From Parelaphostrongylus tenuis (taxonomy: Eukaryota; Nematoda; Chromadorea; Rhabditida; Metastrongylidae): DNA of 64,000 nucleotides. Shown piece after piece: positions 1-11,289 of the stretch. The first letter of the stretch is position 1, and the number at the start of each line of letters is the position of its first letter. Below the pieces are notes generated by a model, which did not search any database, was not told the origin of the DNA, and saw only the letters and a list, made by a program, of their open reading frames with translations. The stretch is taken from the NCBI GenBank assembly GCA_019055375.1, contig JAHQIW010003652.1:62001-126000 (forward strand), read 5' to 3'. The translations under genes were made by a program, and so were the position numbers.

Positions 1-1315
1 AGAGCTTCTTCGAGTAGTTAAAGCTTCAGTGTAATCAAAGGCAGTGATACGAGTGAATATATCTCTTGAAGCGTTGAGTATTCACTACTGTTGAATTGTT
101 CGAAGTGCTCAGCTGTCCTGATCTCTATCATAGAAATTTAGGAATTATACAGTATCATCCCAAAACTTGACTAAAAATGCACCTATGCTAGAAGTCATTG
201 TCGCAGTTTGAAGAACCTCGTCTGTATCATTATGTCAAGCCATTTTACGGTCCAAAATGCTTGCTGATTGCTTTCGATGGTGACCAAGAACGCCCTGGCA
301 CGGCTATCTCGAGACCCCAAATAAAACAAAACTTGCCCGACTATCAAAATACCAGTTTAAATGGGGAATGCGCCAAGACCCGCATGATTCACGAGAGCGG
401 GCCATCTAAATATCCAAGTGAGTATTTGATTCTATAATATGAAATTAGTTGAATGAGCAAGCCTGTTGGACAATTAAAATTTATAGGACTCATTCTTTTT
501 AAGATATTATCAACAGCAGCGAGAAATTCATTGCAGTTCTGGCCAGAAAGAACTGACCACGAATTAGAGCCAGTTTTGTGTGGGAAAGGAGACTACAGAG
601 TCTTGCTAGACAAAATGTGTCTTCATTCACGCCTTCGTTCATTCAGCAACGATGCGGTTATCTGCTAGAATAATCGAGATCTTTTTTCGTGTGACCACGT
701 CGCTAACGAAAAAGGTTCTCAACGAGCATCTAAAAAATATTCTCTACTATCAAACGGCCACTGTGGACAAGAAACAAGGTTTTGTGCCGGCAATCTCTTT
801 TGAAATGGTTCAGCTGCAAATGAGGATTCGATGGGGTGCGCCTAAAACTCAAGTAATGCGAGCATTTCTCAAAGAGCAGTTAGTTCCAGATTTGACCCAA
901 ATCAAAAGGCATAGTGGAAAAATCTGTGTGTTTTTCAGTCAAAATCCAAAGAAAATTATAAACCTGGTTACACCGAGCTAGGACCTGCGACAAATGTTTA
1001 TTCATTTTTGTAGGGCACTAATTTGAAAATCAGTTTCCAGTTTGTGACTTTTTACTTGCATAAATTTGTTCTCCAATGACAAGGTACGATGCAAAGTTTG
1101 ACTACAAGAATGCTGATATACGAGCAATATTTGGAACCCGAAACTGTACTCATGGGAGCGATGCGCGCTAACACGACACCATCGTGACTTTCACTCTGGC
1201 TTTCTCCCAGCTGCGTTTTGACCTATCCAATGGCTGAATCAATTCATATCGTGCACTCCGTGAAAAATTAGGCAGTAAATAAAAAATAAAATTGTGATTT
1301 TAACCATGGCTTCAG
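1..1315. other. No recognised gene or repeat
   Basis: AT-rich sequence with three short plus-strand ORFs (198-437, 453-668, 652-981). None shows a domain I recognise, and ORFs of 70-110 codons are expected by chance at this base composition. A GTGAGT donor-like site follows the first ORF near 430, but no matching acceptor or continuation is evident. Confidence 0.4.
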
Positions 1316-1320
1316 CTTGA

Positions 1321-1500
1321 GCGAGACTTGCTTCGATTTGTGTTCCCTGATTCAAGCTCGTTGACAGGTGATTGCTCACAGCCAACGAATAGATTAGAAC
1401 ACAGTTGAGAGAAAGGCAGAGCGAGAGTCTCGATATAGCTGTGCGAGGGCGCGTCGACCCGGATAGCATAGTGGCGATTCGAGCTTAGGCACAGAAACAT
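1321..1500 (+). repeat. tRNA-like repeat, copy U1
   Basis: Plus-strand bases 1429-1490 look like a degenerate tRNA-type RNA polymerase III promoter: an A-box-like stretch at ATATAGCTGTGCGAGG and a B-box-like GCGATTCGAGC. The reverse complement shares with 14372-14520 a block reading TCGAGAC, then CTGCCTTTCT, then TCAAC, and that copy also has A- and B-box-like sequence. Two diverged copies sharing flanks beyond the tRNA-like part suggest a dispersed SINE-like repeat rather than a tRNA gene. Confidence 0.35.
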
Positions 1501-2470
1501 CAGATTTCAAGTATTGTTAGCATTCATCATCCTGTGAACAGACTTCTCTTCAAACATTCGAACAGAATGATGGATCAAACCCGCTTTGGCTCATCGTGCA
1601 TCACATTCTTATGGGACCGGTAAAGTGGCATCAGAGATGCTACAACCATTTCATCTCCTCTAATTCATGTAGGCGCTTTCAAAGTTTTAAGAAGACCTTC
1701 GTGGAGGTCATCTGAATAAAGGCGAAGCGAATTCGAAGAAGTGTTGGATCACGTACAGTATATGTGACAACGTGACATGCATTTTTTGTAAAAGAAAAAA
1801 AATTAAACTACTTAAGGATGCAAGGATTAGAGAAATTTCGAAAATTTCAAGAATTTGGGATATGTAGTACAGGAAAAATTAGTGAAATGCTTGCGGGACA
1901 TGAATTTATTCAAAAATAAGAAATTAGGCCAGTAAACAATCAAGAAATTGTCAGAGAAATCTAAAAAACTCAGTGAGTGACCTGGGACAAGTGAAGGTAC
2001 TAAATAGAGAACGTAGTTTGAGAATCTTGAATTTGTCTCTGTTGTTTACAGAGATATGGATTGTGGAAGAGGAAGCAGCAAGAAAATAAACAAGCTAGAT
2101 AAAGCTGGAAAATCAAAACCTTTTATCTAACGTAGAGGGACAGAGCGTTCAACTTCAATGAATTTATAAGTGAAGCGTCACGCATTTGTCTACATTCGCA
2201 CCCTTTTAAATTGTTTCAGTGAGAATTTAGGCTGCATAATGACTAGTAAAAACTTACTGATGTGTGAATACAGGATTTTTATGCATTGACAAAGCCGATT
2301 CGCCCTAAGCGTGGATTAGAGCAGATGTAGTTGCGTTGATTATAGAGTATCTCTAATCACTGCGCTATACGAGTAAAACTTTCTGCTGGAAAAGTAGAAA
2401 CGTGACAGAAACTCAGTAGATGGATCATGAAAAAAAATGTACTATGACGATACTAATGCTCTATTTGTCC
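1501..2470. other. No recognised feature
   Basis: AT-rich sequence with short ORFs only. No repeat family found elsewhere in the window was detected here. Confidence 0.4.
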
Positions 2471-2475
2471 AATTT

Positions 2476-3087
2476 TCATTCATTCCATCTCGACAAAATG
2501 CGTTCGTTCGGTGGGGCGTCAACTTTTTTTCTGCATGCGAATGACTTGCTCGGCAGGGCATGTTTTTTTCGGACCGTTGTCGTAGTTTTTGTGTGTGCTG
2601 CACTCACGTTGAACGCTAACCGACCAGCCTGTGAGCCAGCTCGGACCCACTGACTAATCAGCAACCGTCGTCGAGTGGCACGATTTGTCCTCTCATCGAC
2701 GCCTACGCATCGGGACTCGTTTGAATGCGTTGTATGGTGACTTGCTGCCATCGCAGCTTCCAGATGCACCAAGTTAGACAAGCAAGCTGCCAGTGATGCT
2801 AGTGTTGATGGTAGAGTTGGCAGAAGAGATGAAGCGGAAGGAAAATCTAGACCACCTGGAGACTTACTACAGAGAGACAGCAAATTATACAGGTTTATTT
2901 CCATTGGAAATCGAAAAGTATGCCAAATTTCTGCGTGATCCAACTTGATGGGTGCGCTGGTGGAAATTCTGGCGGTGACGGGGATGATGAATAGGAAGAA
3001 AGCAAAACTTTTGAAAAAACTTTCAGGAATTTGTCGCCACGGTATCGCAAAGTCGTACGGAATCACCTATTCGGAAACGAGGAAGTG
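2476..3087. other. GC-richer island with overlapping open frames, coding strand unresolved
   Basis: This block is clearly richer in G+C than its neighbours and is open in several frames at once. The minus strand has a 196-codon ORF (2476-3066), longer than chance would usually give. The plus strand has an ORF at 2420-2653 with a hydrophobic run VVVVFVCAALTL, and a shorter one at about 2796-2948 ending EIEKYAKFLRDPT. Several overlapping open frames show that low stop density, not coding, may explain them. Exons of a host gene are possible on either strand. No domain was recognised. Confidence 0.25.
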
Positions 3088-3089
3088 AA

Positions 3090-4690
3090 TTAAACTCCTA
3101 GTGTTCATGTATCCAACAATTTTCATAGAAGAAGAAACCTTTATTGCACGACTCCTTCACGACTGAAGTATTCGTTTCTCTCAGGAATAACTCACTGCTC
3201 TTCAGAGTACACTTACATCCAGTGGATCACACCCTTGCAAGCTCAAGCGACCTCAACTGCGTAAAAGTCAGTGGCAAATTGAAGTTCATGAGAGGTGTTA
3301 GAAGCAAACAGTGCATTTGAGTAAAGAATTATCAGATTCTATTGTGTGCCATATTACGACGTACCTCCTATTTGTACGCAGACCCACCTACACAAACATT
3401 TATGGGGTGAGGTTGCTTATACACGTATTTTACCTTTCGTGTAAATTGGGACAAGATCGAGCAATTCGAAAATAGATAAAAATTGCAGCCAAAACAATAT
3501 ATGGAATCGGGAAAGCCTTGTTATTTGGAATGGTTTCGAACTCGTTGTTACTCCTTCCAATGGTTCACGTGTTGCCCATTGCATTATCAAGGTTCTTAAT
3601 CTTCATTTTTCTCAGCCTTGTTTGAACCCTAGCTGTGCAACAAACACACACTAGTTGAAGGGATTGATCTGGATAGTAAAATCGATATTAAGTTTAGTTT
3701 TTTTTACATTGTGCTTGTAGCCAAAGAAGATTTCGCAGTAAATAAAACTCATGGTTTTGATCTCAACTATAACATCACCTCAACAGCACCATTATGGTCC
3801 TAACGTAGCTGGAAGAGACAGAGCAAGGGAATTGATGGGTGTAGTGCGTAACATATGAGCCTCCAAAAAGGGTATTCCCGTTTTTGAAACCACTTCATGT
3901 TTGAACTTTTGTGCGTAACCCATTATCACTGTGGTAGCAACTCACATCGCACCTTGAAATGGAAAAATGGGAAGTAAACAAAATTTGAAATTCAGATCAA
4001 AAGTAGTCAGGAGTAACGTTCAATAGATAAAGTTTTCTGGGTACGTTCAATTTTAAAGTAGTTTGAATCTGGAACAACTAAAGGCGATAATTTGCATTCA
4101 TGATGCGGGGACTTCAAAGTGCGAGCTCTTCAGAATCCAAGAAGCTCTAACGGTGCCAGAAAATAACATTAGATATAACGTCAAAGCGCAATCGTCAAGC
4201 AGAAAGAATGCTGACTGATTTTAGCAGCGCCACTGAAAAGTTTGTCTCTTTCTAGTGAATCAGAATAAGACGGTATTCATGAATAAGACTCATTTTTGAT
4301 TGTTTCTGGCGCTGAGGCTCAATGAAATGATTAATTTCGGAAGCTATGGCTATATGTATCTAGCTCAAGTGCTAATCAAACGCATACCAGCGGCCTGGGG
4401 AATTTACAGAATTTTTAATGTTGCTAATATAAATGATATAATATATAATATATATATATGTATGACCAAAAAAAAGGGCACCAAGTTCACATGTCGCCTT
4501 TTGATTAGCTCATGCTCCAATTACGAAAATTACGAGCGTCAAAAAGCACGATGGAAGACCATTTAGCTATATCCAAATCGATCAGGCTATTTTGCATTGT
4601 AGTTTATTCAAATATTTGATTATCACCTTACGTTGAACTCCAAAGAGTCCAAAGAGGCACCGTATACATTTATATTATCATGTTGGCATA
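3090..4690. other. No recognised gene; short (TA)n at about 4433-4461
   Basis: AT-rich sequence with a short alternating TA run near 4440. The ORF 4300-4566 crosses this run and shows no domain. Confidence 0.4.
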
Positions 4691-4731
4691 GCTTGTATCT
4701 CATAAGGATCTGACATGTTTTGAGGCGTTAG

Positions 4732-4786
4732 GTCTAGTGCTATACAGGAGCCTGTTTCCTCCTAGTGAAACTTATCAGTAGCACCG
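4732..4786 (-). ncRNA. Hammerhead ribozyme-like, family A, decayed
   Basis: Read on the minus strand: stem I 5' strand GGTGCTA, core CTGATAA (consensus CTGATGA), a stem II region that no longer pairs well, GAAAC, a stem III of ACAG/CUGU type, then TAGCACT, which pairs with the 5' strand of stem I. The G8 to A change in the core and the G-G clash at the base of stem II predict loss of activity. Confidence 0.6.
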
Positions 4787-4840
4787 TTTCTCGGCTCAGC
4801 CAATCCCCTGAGGTTCATGGAATCGGCTGAAGCGAGGGAG

Positions 4841-4893
4841 AGTGCTACTGATGAGTCCCAATAGGACTAAACAGGCGCCCTTATAACACTAGA
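4841..4893 (+). ncRNA. Hammerhead ribozyme-like, family A, core mutated
   Basis: Plus strand: stem I AGTGCTA, intact CTGATGA, stem II GTCC/GGAC with loop CAATA, then TAAAC where GAAAC is required, then AGGCGCC and a stem I partner TAACACT with one mismatch. The G12 to T change should abolish catalysis. The layout matches the minus-strand motif on the other arm. Confidence 0.65.
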
Positions 4894-4985
4894 CCTAACA
4901 ACTCAAAACATGTTATATCCCTACCAAATTATATCGTTTTGAGCGGATCTATAAAAAAGCGGTCGAAAGTGGATGTATAGCTCGT

Positions 4986-5135
4986 ATCATCACCTGTTTC
5001 ATTGGTCCTCAAAAACACGAGAAGGAGCAGTAAGACTTATTCCTTTTCATAGCATTCAAGAGTAGCTTAGTGGGTTTTTCTTGGTGTAGCGAGTCGTTGA
5101 ACATCATATTTTTCATTTAGGCTTTTCAGAAAGTA
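4986..5135 (-). mobile_element. 3' end scrap of the 37.8 kb LINE family (L4)
   Basis: The bases match the 3' end of the LINE at 37769-38771 in the same orientation. They keep GTATCA.CACCTGT at the tail, AAGAGTAGC.TAGTGGG, and GAACATCATAT.TTTC in order. It lies between foldbacks A1 and B1. The A2-B pair at 45 kb lacks it and has a correspondingly shorter gap, so it looks inserted within the older module. Confidence 0.65.
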
Positions 5136-5288
5136 ATCAGATTGCGCAATCTATGGACTTTCTGTTAAGCGCTTCACATTTTGAGAATTGAAGTAATTAT
5201 AGCTCTCGACAACGGCTGCCGTTAGAACGCATTATTTGTCTGGCCCATTTAATCTTCCAAATAATTTGAACCTTCATGAGATCTGATA

Positions 5289-5348
5289 TAGCACTTATAT
5301 AGTACATGACACGTGTTTCGGCTTTGCAGCCTCATCAGCTGCGCGGTG
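5289..5348 (-). ncRNA. Hammerhead ribozyme-like, family B, intact catalytic core
   Basis: Minus strand, in order: GCGCAG, then CTGATGA with every conserved base, stem II GGCT/AGCC with a GCAA tetraloop (four perfect pairs), GAAA, then ACACGTGT and C17. Stem III is a very short self-complementary segment, as in hammerheads thought to act as dimers. Stem I is weak: only scattered pairs form between CGCGCAG and ATGTACT. Of the motifs in the window this one has the most intact core. Activity is not shown by sequence alone. Confidence 0.72.
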
Positions 5349-5515
5349 CCTTTCGGTACTTTCGAAAAGGAAGTTATGACAATATATGTTTTACCAACCA
5401 CAAGCAATACTATACAACACTGCTGGGTGATTTTATCATCATGCGGCAAATGTAAATAGTATGGCGTTGATTACCCTGTTTAGGGGTATCTCCCGCGGAG
5501 ATGGCTGAATCGACA

Positions 5516-5576
5516 GGCACCGTGCGGCTGGCGAGGGTGCAATGCCGAAACACATGTCTGGCACTGTATAAGTACC
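5516..5576 (+). ncRNA. Hammerhead ribozyme-like, family B, partner arm
   Basis: Plus strand: GTGCGG, core CTGGCGA (A6 changed to G), GGGT GCAA TGCC in place of a pairing stem II, GAAA kept, ACACATGT, C17, and TGGCAC, which pairs with GTGCGG at most positions. The core change and broken stem II predict inactivity. Confidence 0.62.
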
Positions 5577-5615
5577 ATAATATACATTACGCAGACTCAA
5601 AATATGTTATCGATT

Positions 5616-5618
5616 ATA

Positions 5619-5649
<31 letters not shown>

Positions 5650-5705
5650 CGCAAGCGCAATTTATATATATTCACATACATATATGTACATATATACATA
5701 GACAT
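5616..5705. repeat. (TA)n and TA/CA-rich microsatellite
   Basis: Alternating TA run at about 5617-5650, followed by ACATATAT-type repeats to about 5705. Four overlapping short ORFs here are translations of the repeat. Confidence 0.9.
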
Positions 5706-5709
5706 ACAT

Positions 5710-6525
5710 ATGTATACACAGGGAGCGGAAAAAGTTCTGTCAACTTTCATTTCACTAATTTTAGCAATGATATATATATATATATTTTTACTGCTGATGA
5801 TTTTTTTGAATTCCTTGTTCAATTTCTGCCCAATACCTGCTTTCCTTACTTACCTATTTTTAGTTATGCTCAAATTACACATAGGGAAAAATAATGAATC
5901 GCAGTAATTGAGTTGCACAAGATGCTCCCACATGTTTCCGCTGTATTCAAACCAGGCCCGTGTCAAAGCCGAACCACTCCACTCCACTCCAAATGAGCAA
6001 AAGCTCAGTTCTGCTAAAGCGTAAATCCGTTGTCGCCAAAGTGTTGAGTACTCCAAGGCTTATATACACTTCGTGAAACTTGCTCCTCATAGCTGACAGT
6101 GTTGATCTTGAGGCCCACTGTTGGCGAAGACCAACAGCATCTCTCCAGTGGCATAAATGCTGGTTCAGACTATCACAGAGACCGCGAAATGACTGTGGTC
6201 TATGGTTTTTGCTACGAGGACTTCTTCTGATCCTCCTTGAAAAGTTGACGTCGATTATGGTGATTGTGGAGTGGTTCAAAATTTGAAACGCGTTTGAGAC
6301 AAAGACGGGGGAAACGTGTGCGAACATTTTGTGCATCACATTTACTTCAATACGTTGATATTTCCGACCCATAACTTGGGCTCAACTGAAAATAGGCAAA
6401 TGAAAAACACATTTCGAAGCAAAATTGAACAAGGAATTGGATAAGATCATCAGCTCTAGTAAAAAAAAATCATTCCAATGCTAAAATTGACAAAATGAAA
6501 TTCACAGATTTTTCTCCACACCCCC
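5710..6525. other. Unrecognised; 141-codon minus-strand ORF
   Basis: The minus-strand ORF at 5947-6372 lies in moderately GC-rich sequence. It has no domain I recognise and no convincing splice sites. It could be an exon or a decayed mobile-element fragment. Confidence 0.25.
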
Positions 6526-6530
6526 GTACC

Positions 6531-6544
6531 CTATATATATGGAT

Positions 6545-6582
<38 letters not shown>

Positions 6583-6583
6583 A
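6531..6583. repeat. (TA)n microsatellite
   Basis: Nearly pure alternating TA with one GG interruption and one CA interruption. Confidence 0.9.
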
Positions 6584-6589
6584 AGTATA

Positions 6590-9500
6590 AAGATACACAA
6601 TTTTTTTCTGGTGTAAGAGACATGGTACAAAACTTGTCGGGGAGGGCAACAGCTAATTCGATACATCAGTAGGCCACCTGGGTCAATGTGAAGTCCCGAT
6701 TTGCATTCAATCACCTATAGAGATCTTTGATAGAGTCGAACGTATAGTCTATATCTCAGGGATTGATCATCACCGAGAGCTTCACTTTATATGCATTAGT
6801 GTAATGTACATGATTTGATGTACATTATAATGCCGAAATCCAAGCGTAAAGTGAGACACATGAAGTATTCTAATGATAGATGTCTTAAAAGAGCGACTGA
6901 GTAGTCTTGATTGTGAAGACCACAGCAGAGATACCACGGGGACATTAGTTGGACCTCATCTTCTTCGCTTACTGAGATCATGACAATTGTAGCACTTCAA
7001 ACGGGCGTTAAGCCATTGAAAAGATCGTTCTACCGTTATTTCACTTAATCGTCCACATATGACGGCGTGCCCAACGGTTAGAAGTACCTCCACCTATTTG
7101 AGGCCAGCGAACTGGGAGCATGTCTGGAAGGATAGCAGCACTGACCTGATGCATCGCTTTGTGCTGTTTTGTGGAGCAACATTTCGGGTAGATTCGGGAA
7201 TCCAGGATATTCAACCTTACCACCTCTCTGTGTGGATTTATAATACTAAAAGTAATTCGGAAGAGTTACAATAAGCAGTGGAAATTAAAATTCATTTTTC
7301 TGATTCTTGATCAAAACGGCTCGAATATTCGATTTTTCTCCTTTTCCCGAGTTATCGAATCGGGATTCAATACCTTTTGTGAAAATGGCAATCACAGTAT
7401 GCTAACAATCGCATTTGCAGTGAATGCTAAGCGTCGGCGTCCTCATCAATTTATCCCTAGCAAGATAATGTCATTCAAGTGAGTGCAGGCAGTAGTACGG
7501 TACGCAACGGACAGACTACTCCAAAGGCTATGCGTAACTTTCTCATCGTTGTATAATCCAATCAGAAGGCCTCTCTATTGATCAAGTTCAGTGTTAGAAT
7601 CTACGTTTGTGGAGCCATCGAATGAGTACAGAAACCGAGAACAAAAGAAAGCGCTCTATCTGACAAAAGGACTGCAAACACGATTGCATTGAAATAAATA
7701 CACTGTATTCAGAATGTGTTAAGCGCACGACGACTGTCATCGTGATTAACGCCTCACGCTACCAGAAGTATCCATTGAATATACGTGGCGCATTTTGGGT
7801 GACGGTGATGTTATGTAGAGCAAAAGATCAGTTCAAGAGAACCCCTGAAGGCTCCCACATCAAAACACTCTCCGTTAAATTCTGAAATTTCTCTATTAGT
7901 AGAAGAATTGAGAATCCTCAGATGACAACAGTCACAGAAAGATGGCCACGCAATTTTATTGGAAGCTCAATGACCTTTTCTGATGTAAGCCTATGAGCAC
8001 GTTATTCATTTAAGCCTACAGTGAGCTTTTCTGCATTGTTTCGTTCAAAGGTTTTGATGACAAAAAGGAAGTTTTTTCTTCTCCAAAACTGTACCACGAT
8101 AGATTTTTTCGAGACTGACGTGCAAGGGTTGATTTGATTGTCGTAATCTCCTAAGTCATCATGAAATTTTCTTTCATCTTTCCTAAACTCTGTGTTAGAG
8201 GTCATAATGGTACAAACAGTATCAACAATGCATCGATTATTTTGCTCCATCATAAATGAAACTATCACAAAATGAAAGTTGGAGGCTTTTATACATGCTT
8301 ATGAAGAACAAGTAGTTCATGATGAGAGATCCCAATCGAAACAAATAGTGTTAACGGATTTCTTTGCCATTTTGAGAAATGCACCAATCAGAAATATTAT
8401 TGAGTTAACTCAATAACCTAAGCTTTTCGTAATATGAACGTTTGTTTCAAATCAAAATTCCGGCAAAACGAATTTGATATAAATGTGACAGAGCGTTAGA
8501 AGCAACTGATGAGGCAGAAGAGTTCTTATCATGGACGAAATTTGCCATGCGAATATTTCGAAGCAGAATGGTGTCAGCTTTCAGATGTCCTTCAGTACAC
8601 AGAAATGTCAACGAAATGGAAATGTTCTATGGAAACTAGCTGGAATTTGAAGAGAAATTCGAGGTTCACATCTACGGGAATACGAAATAAAAGAAACTCT
8701 AAAACTATAATATGTTCAGCATCTTACCAAAAAACTATTTCAATAACAAAAATCACACGCCACTATGAATCGCACACGCGATGACTGCGCGAGGGGTATG
8801 TAAACTAATCTTTTTTTTTTAGCTGTTACAAAGCATTGAGTCCTTTTTGAGACCAAGTAAATAATTCTATCAATGATTACTAAAAGTCTAGGAGAAAAGC
8901 CATGTTTATAGAAAATGCTCCAATGAAACATAATTTTGTTCATACACTCATAGAGAGGCACTCCAGAAATAAATCTAATCACTGAAATTTTCGTGATTTA
9001 AGCTATTGAACAGCTACCAAACTTTGACAAAAAGCAGAAAACGCATTTCTTTCAAGGAGCTGAAACAGGGTGGAGATAACGGATGTGATTTAAAAATTGT
9101 TTCTAAAGAATTTGCTGAAGATCTTTCCATTAACAGTTCAATAACCTAATAATGAATAGATTATAGCAATCGATTAGAAGTGGAAACAGTGCCACGAATT
9201 TGTGAAGAACCTAACTGCATGTCATTGTCATCTATGAATCATACAGTAAAAATCAACATGACACTGAATTCACTTCCAGTTTTCAACATAAATTTAGAAG
9301 TATTCGGTTCAATCCGTGTCTAACCTTATGCATAGTAAGTTTGCACGAAGAAAATATTATTATGGGACGGTTAATGAAGACTGCAAGAGAGTACAAACGA
9401 AACAAATTAGTAACATCGTTCTGCCCAAACTAGGGAGGGCGGCAAAATGTGGGCGGTATTATTAGGTATGCCAAACTTCCTTTTGATTTGATTCATGTCT

Positions 9501-10080
9501 CATGCGACTTGCCTAAACGTTAGCTGTACGACTGTGTGAATAAAGTTTGGATTTAACACCTGCATAAAAAGGAAGAAAAAATTAAAAAAACCGAAGCATG
9601 CCGAGTTTAATAGACAGTCGTTCTTAGGATCCATCTCTCATGATCAACATAAAAGCTGCAATATCGCCATATAATGAATTGCAACAAAATGAAAGAGTAA
9701 ACAAGGGTGATCGACAACGGTATAATTGTTCAGAACAATGGAAAGTCGTCGGCTGCTCATAATGAAGTTGATCCGTTTAGTAGTTACCGTAATCCTCATA
9801 ATAAAGTTAGAGCTCTAGTAGCTACCGTACTAGACACGAGGCCCCTTGGAAGAGGCGTAACCAATAGCTATTCTGACCATTGAAATCGATAAATATAAGC
9901 TTTAGAATAAAGCAGTAACCGATACATTGATAAATAGGTATGATGGAAGCTTAGGAACACATAGGTATTGCTCGGAAAACTGTGGTGGAAATAGTCTATG
10001 TAGATTTTTCAATGTACTGCTTCAAGAGTGGATGATATTCACATATATTCATTTAGGAATGTTGAGTGGCAAACCAATAG
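6590..10080. other. No recognised gene
   Basis: Mostly AT-rich with many short ORFs on both strands and no domain recognised. A GC-richer patch at 7040-7230 has open frames on both strands and no known motif. Confidence 0.35.
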
Positions 10081-10084
10081 TCGA

Positions 10085-10165
10085 CGCCAGACAGAAATTG
10101 AACCCGGTCTGCACTCCTCAGAGAGCGCTCGCTGCCACTACACGGCCGAGACTAGAGTCACCGCA
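10085..10165 (-). repeat. tRNA-like head of a SINE-like repeat
   Basis: The minus strand shows GTGTAGTGGCAGCGAGC, which is A-box-like, then GGGTTCAATTTC, which is B-box-like, about 30 bp apart. No cloverleaf with good stems is evident. A similar tail block (CTCAGCTTAACTGAGTTCAA at 10290) recurs near 52210. Confidence 0.35.
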
Positions 10166-10394
10166 CTGCTACCAGTCATTCTGCGATATGAATTAACATA
10201 TCAATCAAAGTTCTTGGATGAGTAATTTGACATCGCACCAATACTAAAGCATTAAATAAAGAATTTACATAGATTATACGCAATTGACAGCTCTCAGCTT
10301 AACTGAGTTCAACGCCGATATATGCTTATTCAACCTTACCCGTTAAAGGTTTATTGCTTACAGCAACACTAGTTCATATCGAAGAAAGAATGGA

Positions 10395-10485
10395 TGCAAA
10401 GCGGTAGTCTCAGTGATGTAGTGGTAGCGCGTGCACAAGGTGAAGATGAAACACTACTTCGACTCCAGTCTGAGACCGCATTTTT
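10395..10485 (+). repeat. tRNA-like sequence, A and B boxes
   Basis: TGATGTAGTGGTAGCGCGTG resembles an A box, and TTCGACTCC about 45 bp later resembles a B box. The pair looks like a SINE head. The acceptor stem does not pair. Confidence 0.35.
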
Positions 10486-10736
10486 GCTTACAGCTCAACA
10501 CTCTCAAATGAATCCTGTGGGAATGGTTTTTATAGCTATCAATCTGTATCTCCTAAAGTTACACGCCTTCACATTTGATAGAGAAATTGTTTATGCCGTC
10601 TGGTTGGGAATGAAGAAGATAGACGCCTCGGGACAGATCATTCAGAGAAAATACTGTAAACAGAAAATAACTTGAGATAGAAACCTAACTGAACTGCAGT
10701 TAAACAATCAAGGAAATAGACGAACGAGCAGGCGAC

Positions 10737-10818
10737 TATACAGGTTTACGGACAGAACGCAGACAGACAAATCGGCTTGCAAAAGCATAGTAGACAGACA
10801 GGCAGACAGACACAGATT
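10737..10818. repeat. (ACAG)n-type microsatellite
   Basis: Degenerate tetranucleotide repeats (ACAGACAGACAG, GTAGACAGACAGGCAGACAG) interrupted by about 25 bp of other sequence. Confidence 0.8.
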
Positions 10819-10819
10819 T

Positions 10820-11285
10820 AGAAAATGGACAAACAATTAATAGATAAATTAAGATCTCTGTAAATGTATTTAGCATACCCATGGGAATAGTTATGCAAAA
10901 ATATCAGTTTTGCTGCAATATTTTCATAAATATTTAGAATGTTTTTGTAAATTTTACGAATTGTTAATTATCTACTCGATAGAGAGATATCATTAAAATG
11001 TAAATTCATCTGAAAATAAAAGAAATTAATAGGTTAATGCATGGCTGTTCTTTGTTTCGTTGTGATTCTTCGTCTTATTTATGAAGTACAGCCAATATTT
11101 TTGAAAAATTTTATGTTGTTTGAACAAAGTAGGAAATTTTTCTAATATGTAAAATATAGTTAAGATCATTAAGTCACTAGTATCTGTTATGTTGGTGTTA
11201 CATGTACGAGCACACCTATTTCCGTTCAATGATGCAAAAGAGATAAAAAAGAGTTAAAAAACAACGGAAGAACTCATATTGTAAA
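10820..11285. other. No recognised feature
   Basis: Very AT-rich sequence. The minus ORF 11026-11229 is asparagine/lysine/isoleucine-rich and looks like chance. Confidence 0.4.
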
Positions 11286-11289
11286 AAGA

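Larger units (their letters stand above)
4700..4985. repeat. Foldback element A1 carrying two hammerhead-like motifs
   Basis: About 215 bp form an imperfect palindrome: the left part (TTAGGTCTAGTGCTATACAG) is mirrored by the reverse complement of the right part (GCGCC...ACACTAGACCTAA). Each arm holds a hammerhead-like sequence, and the two point away from each other. The flank ending CTCAAAACATGTTATAT is shared with copy A2 at 44977-45222 and with the family B copies. I read it as a non-autonomous foldback element derived from a hammerhead-bearing retroelement. That origin is inference. Confidence 0.7.
5285..5580. repeat. Foldback element B1/B2 with hammerhead-like arms
   Basis: Inverted arms: bases 5285-5347 read on the minus strand match 5510-5575 on the plus strand (GGCACCG.GC, GCAA, CCGAAACAC.TGTC, ATAAGT). 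The spacer is about 165 bp. Related foldbacks lie at 31345-31715, 45345-45700 and 49131-49552. Confidence 0.7.

Noticed and set aside
5604..5907. Four overlapping ORFs around the TA repeat
   Set aside because: Translations of microsatellite sequence.
8505..8530. CTGATGAGG site resembling a hammerhead core
   Set aside because: No GAAA follows at the right distance, no stem II forms, and no foldback surrounds it.
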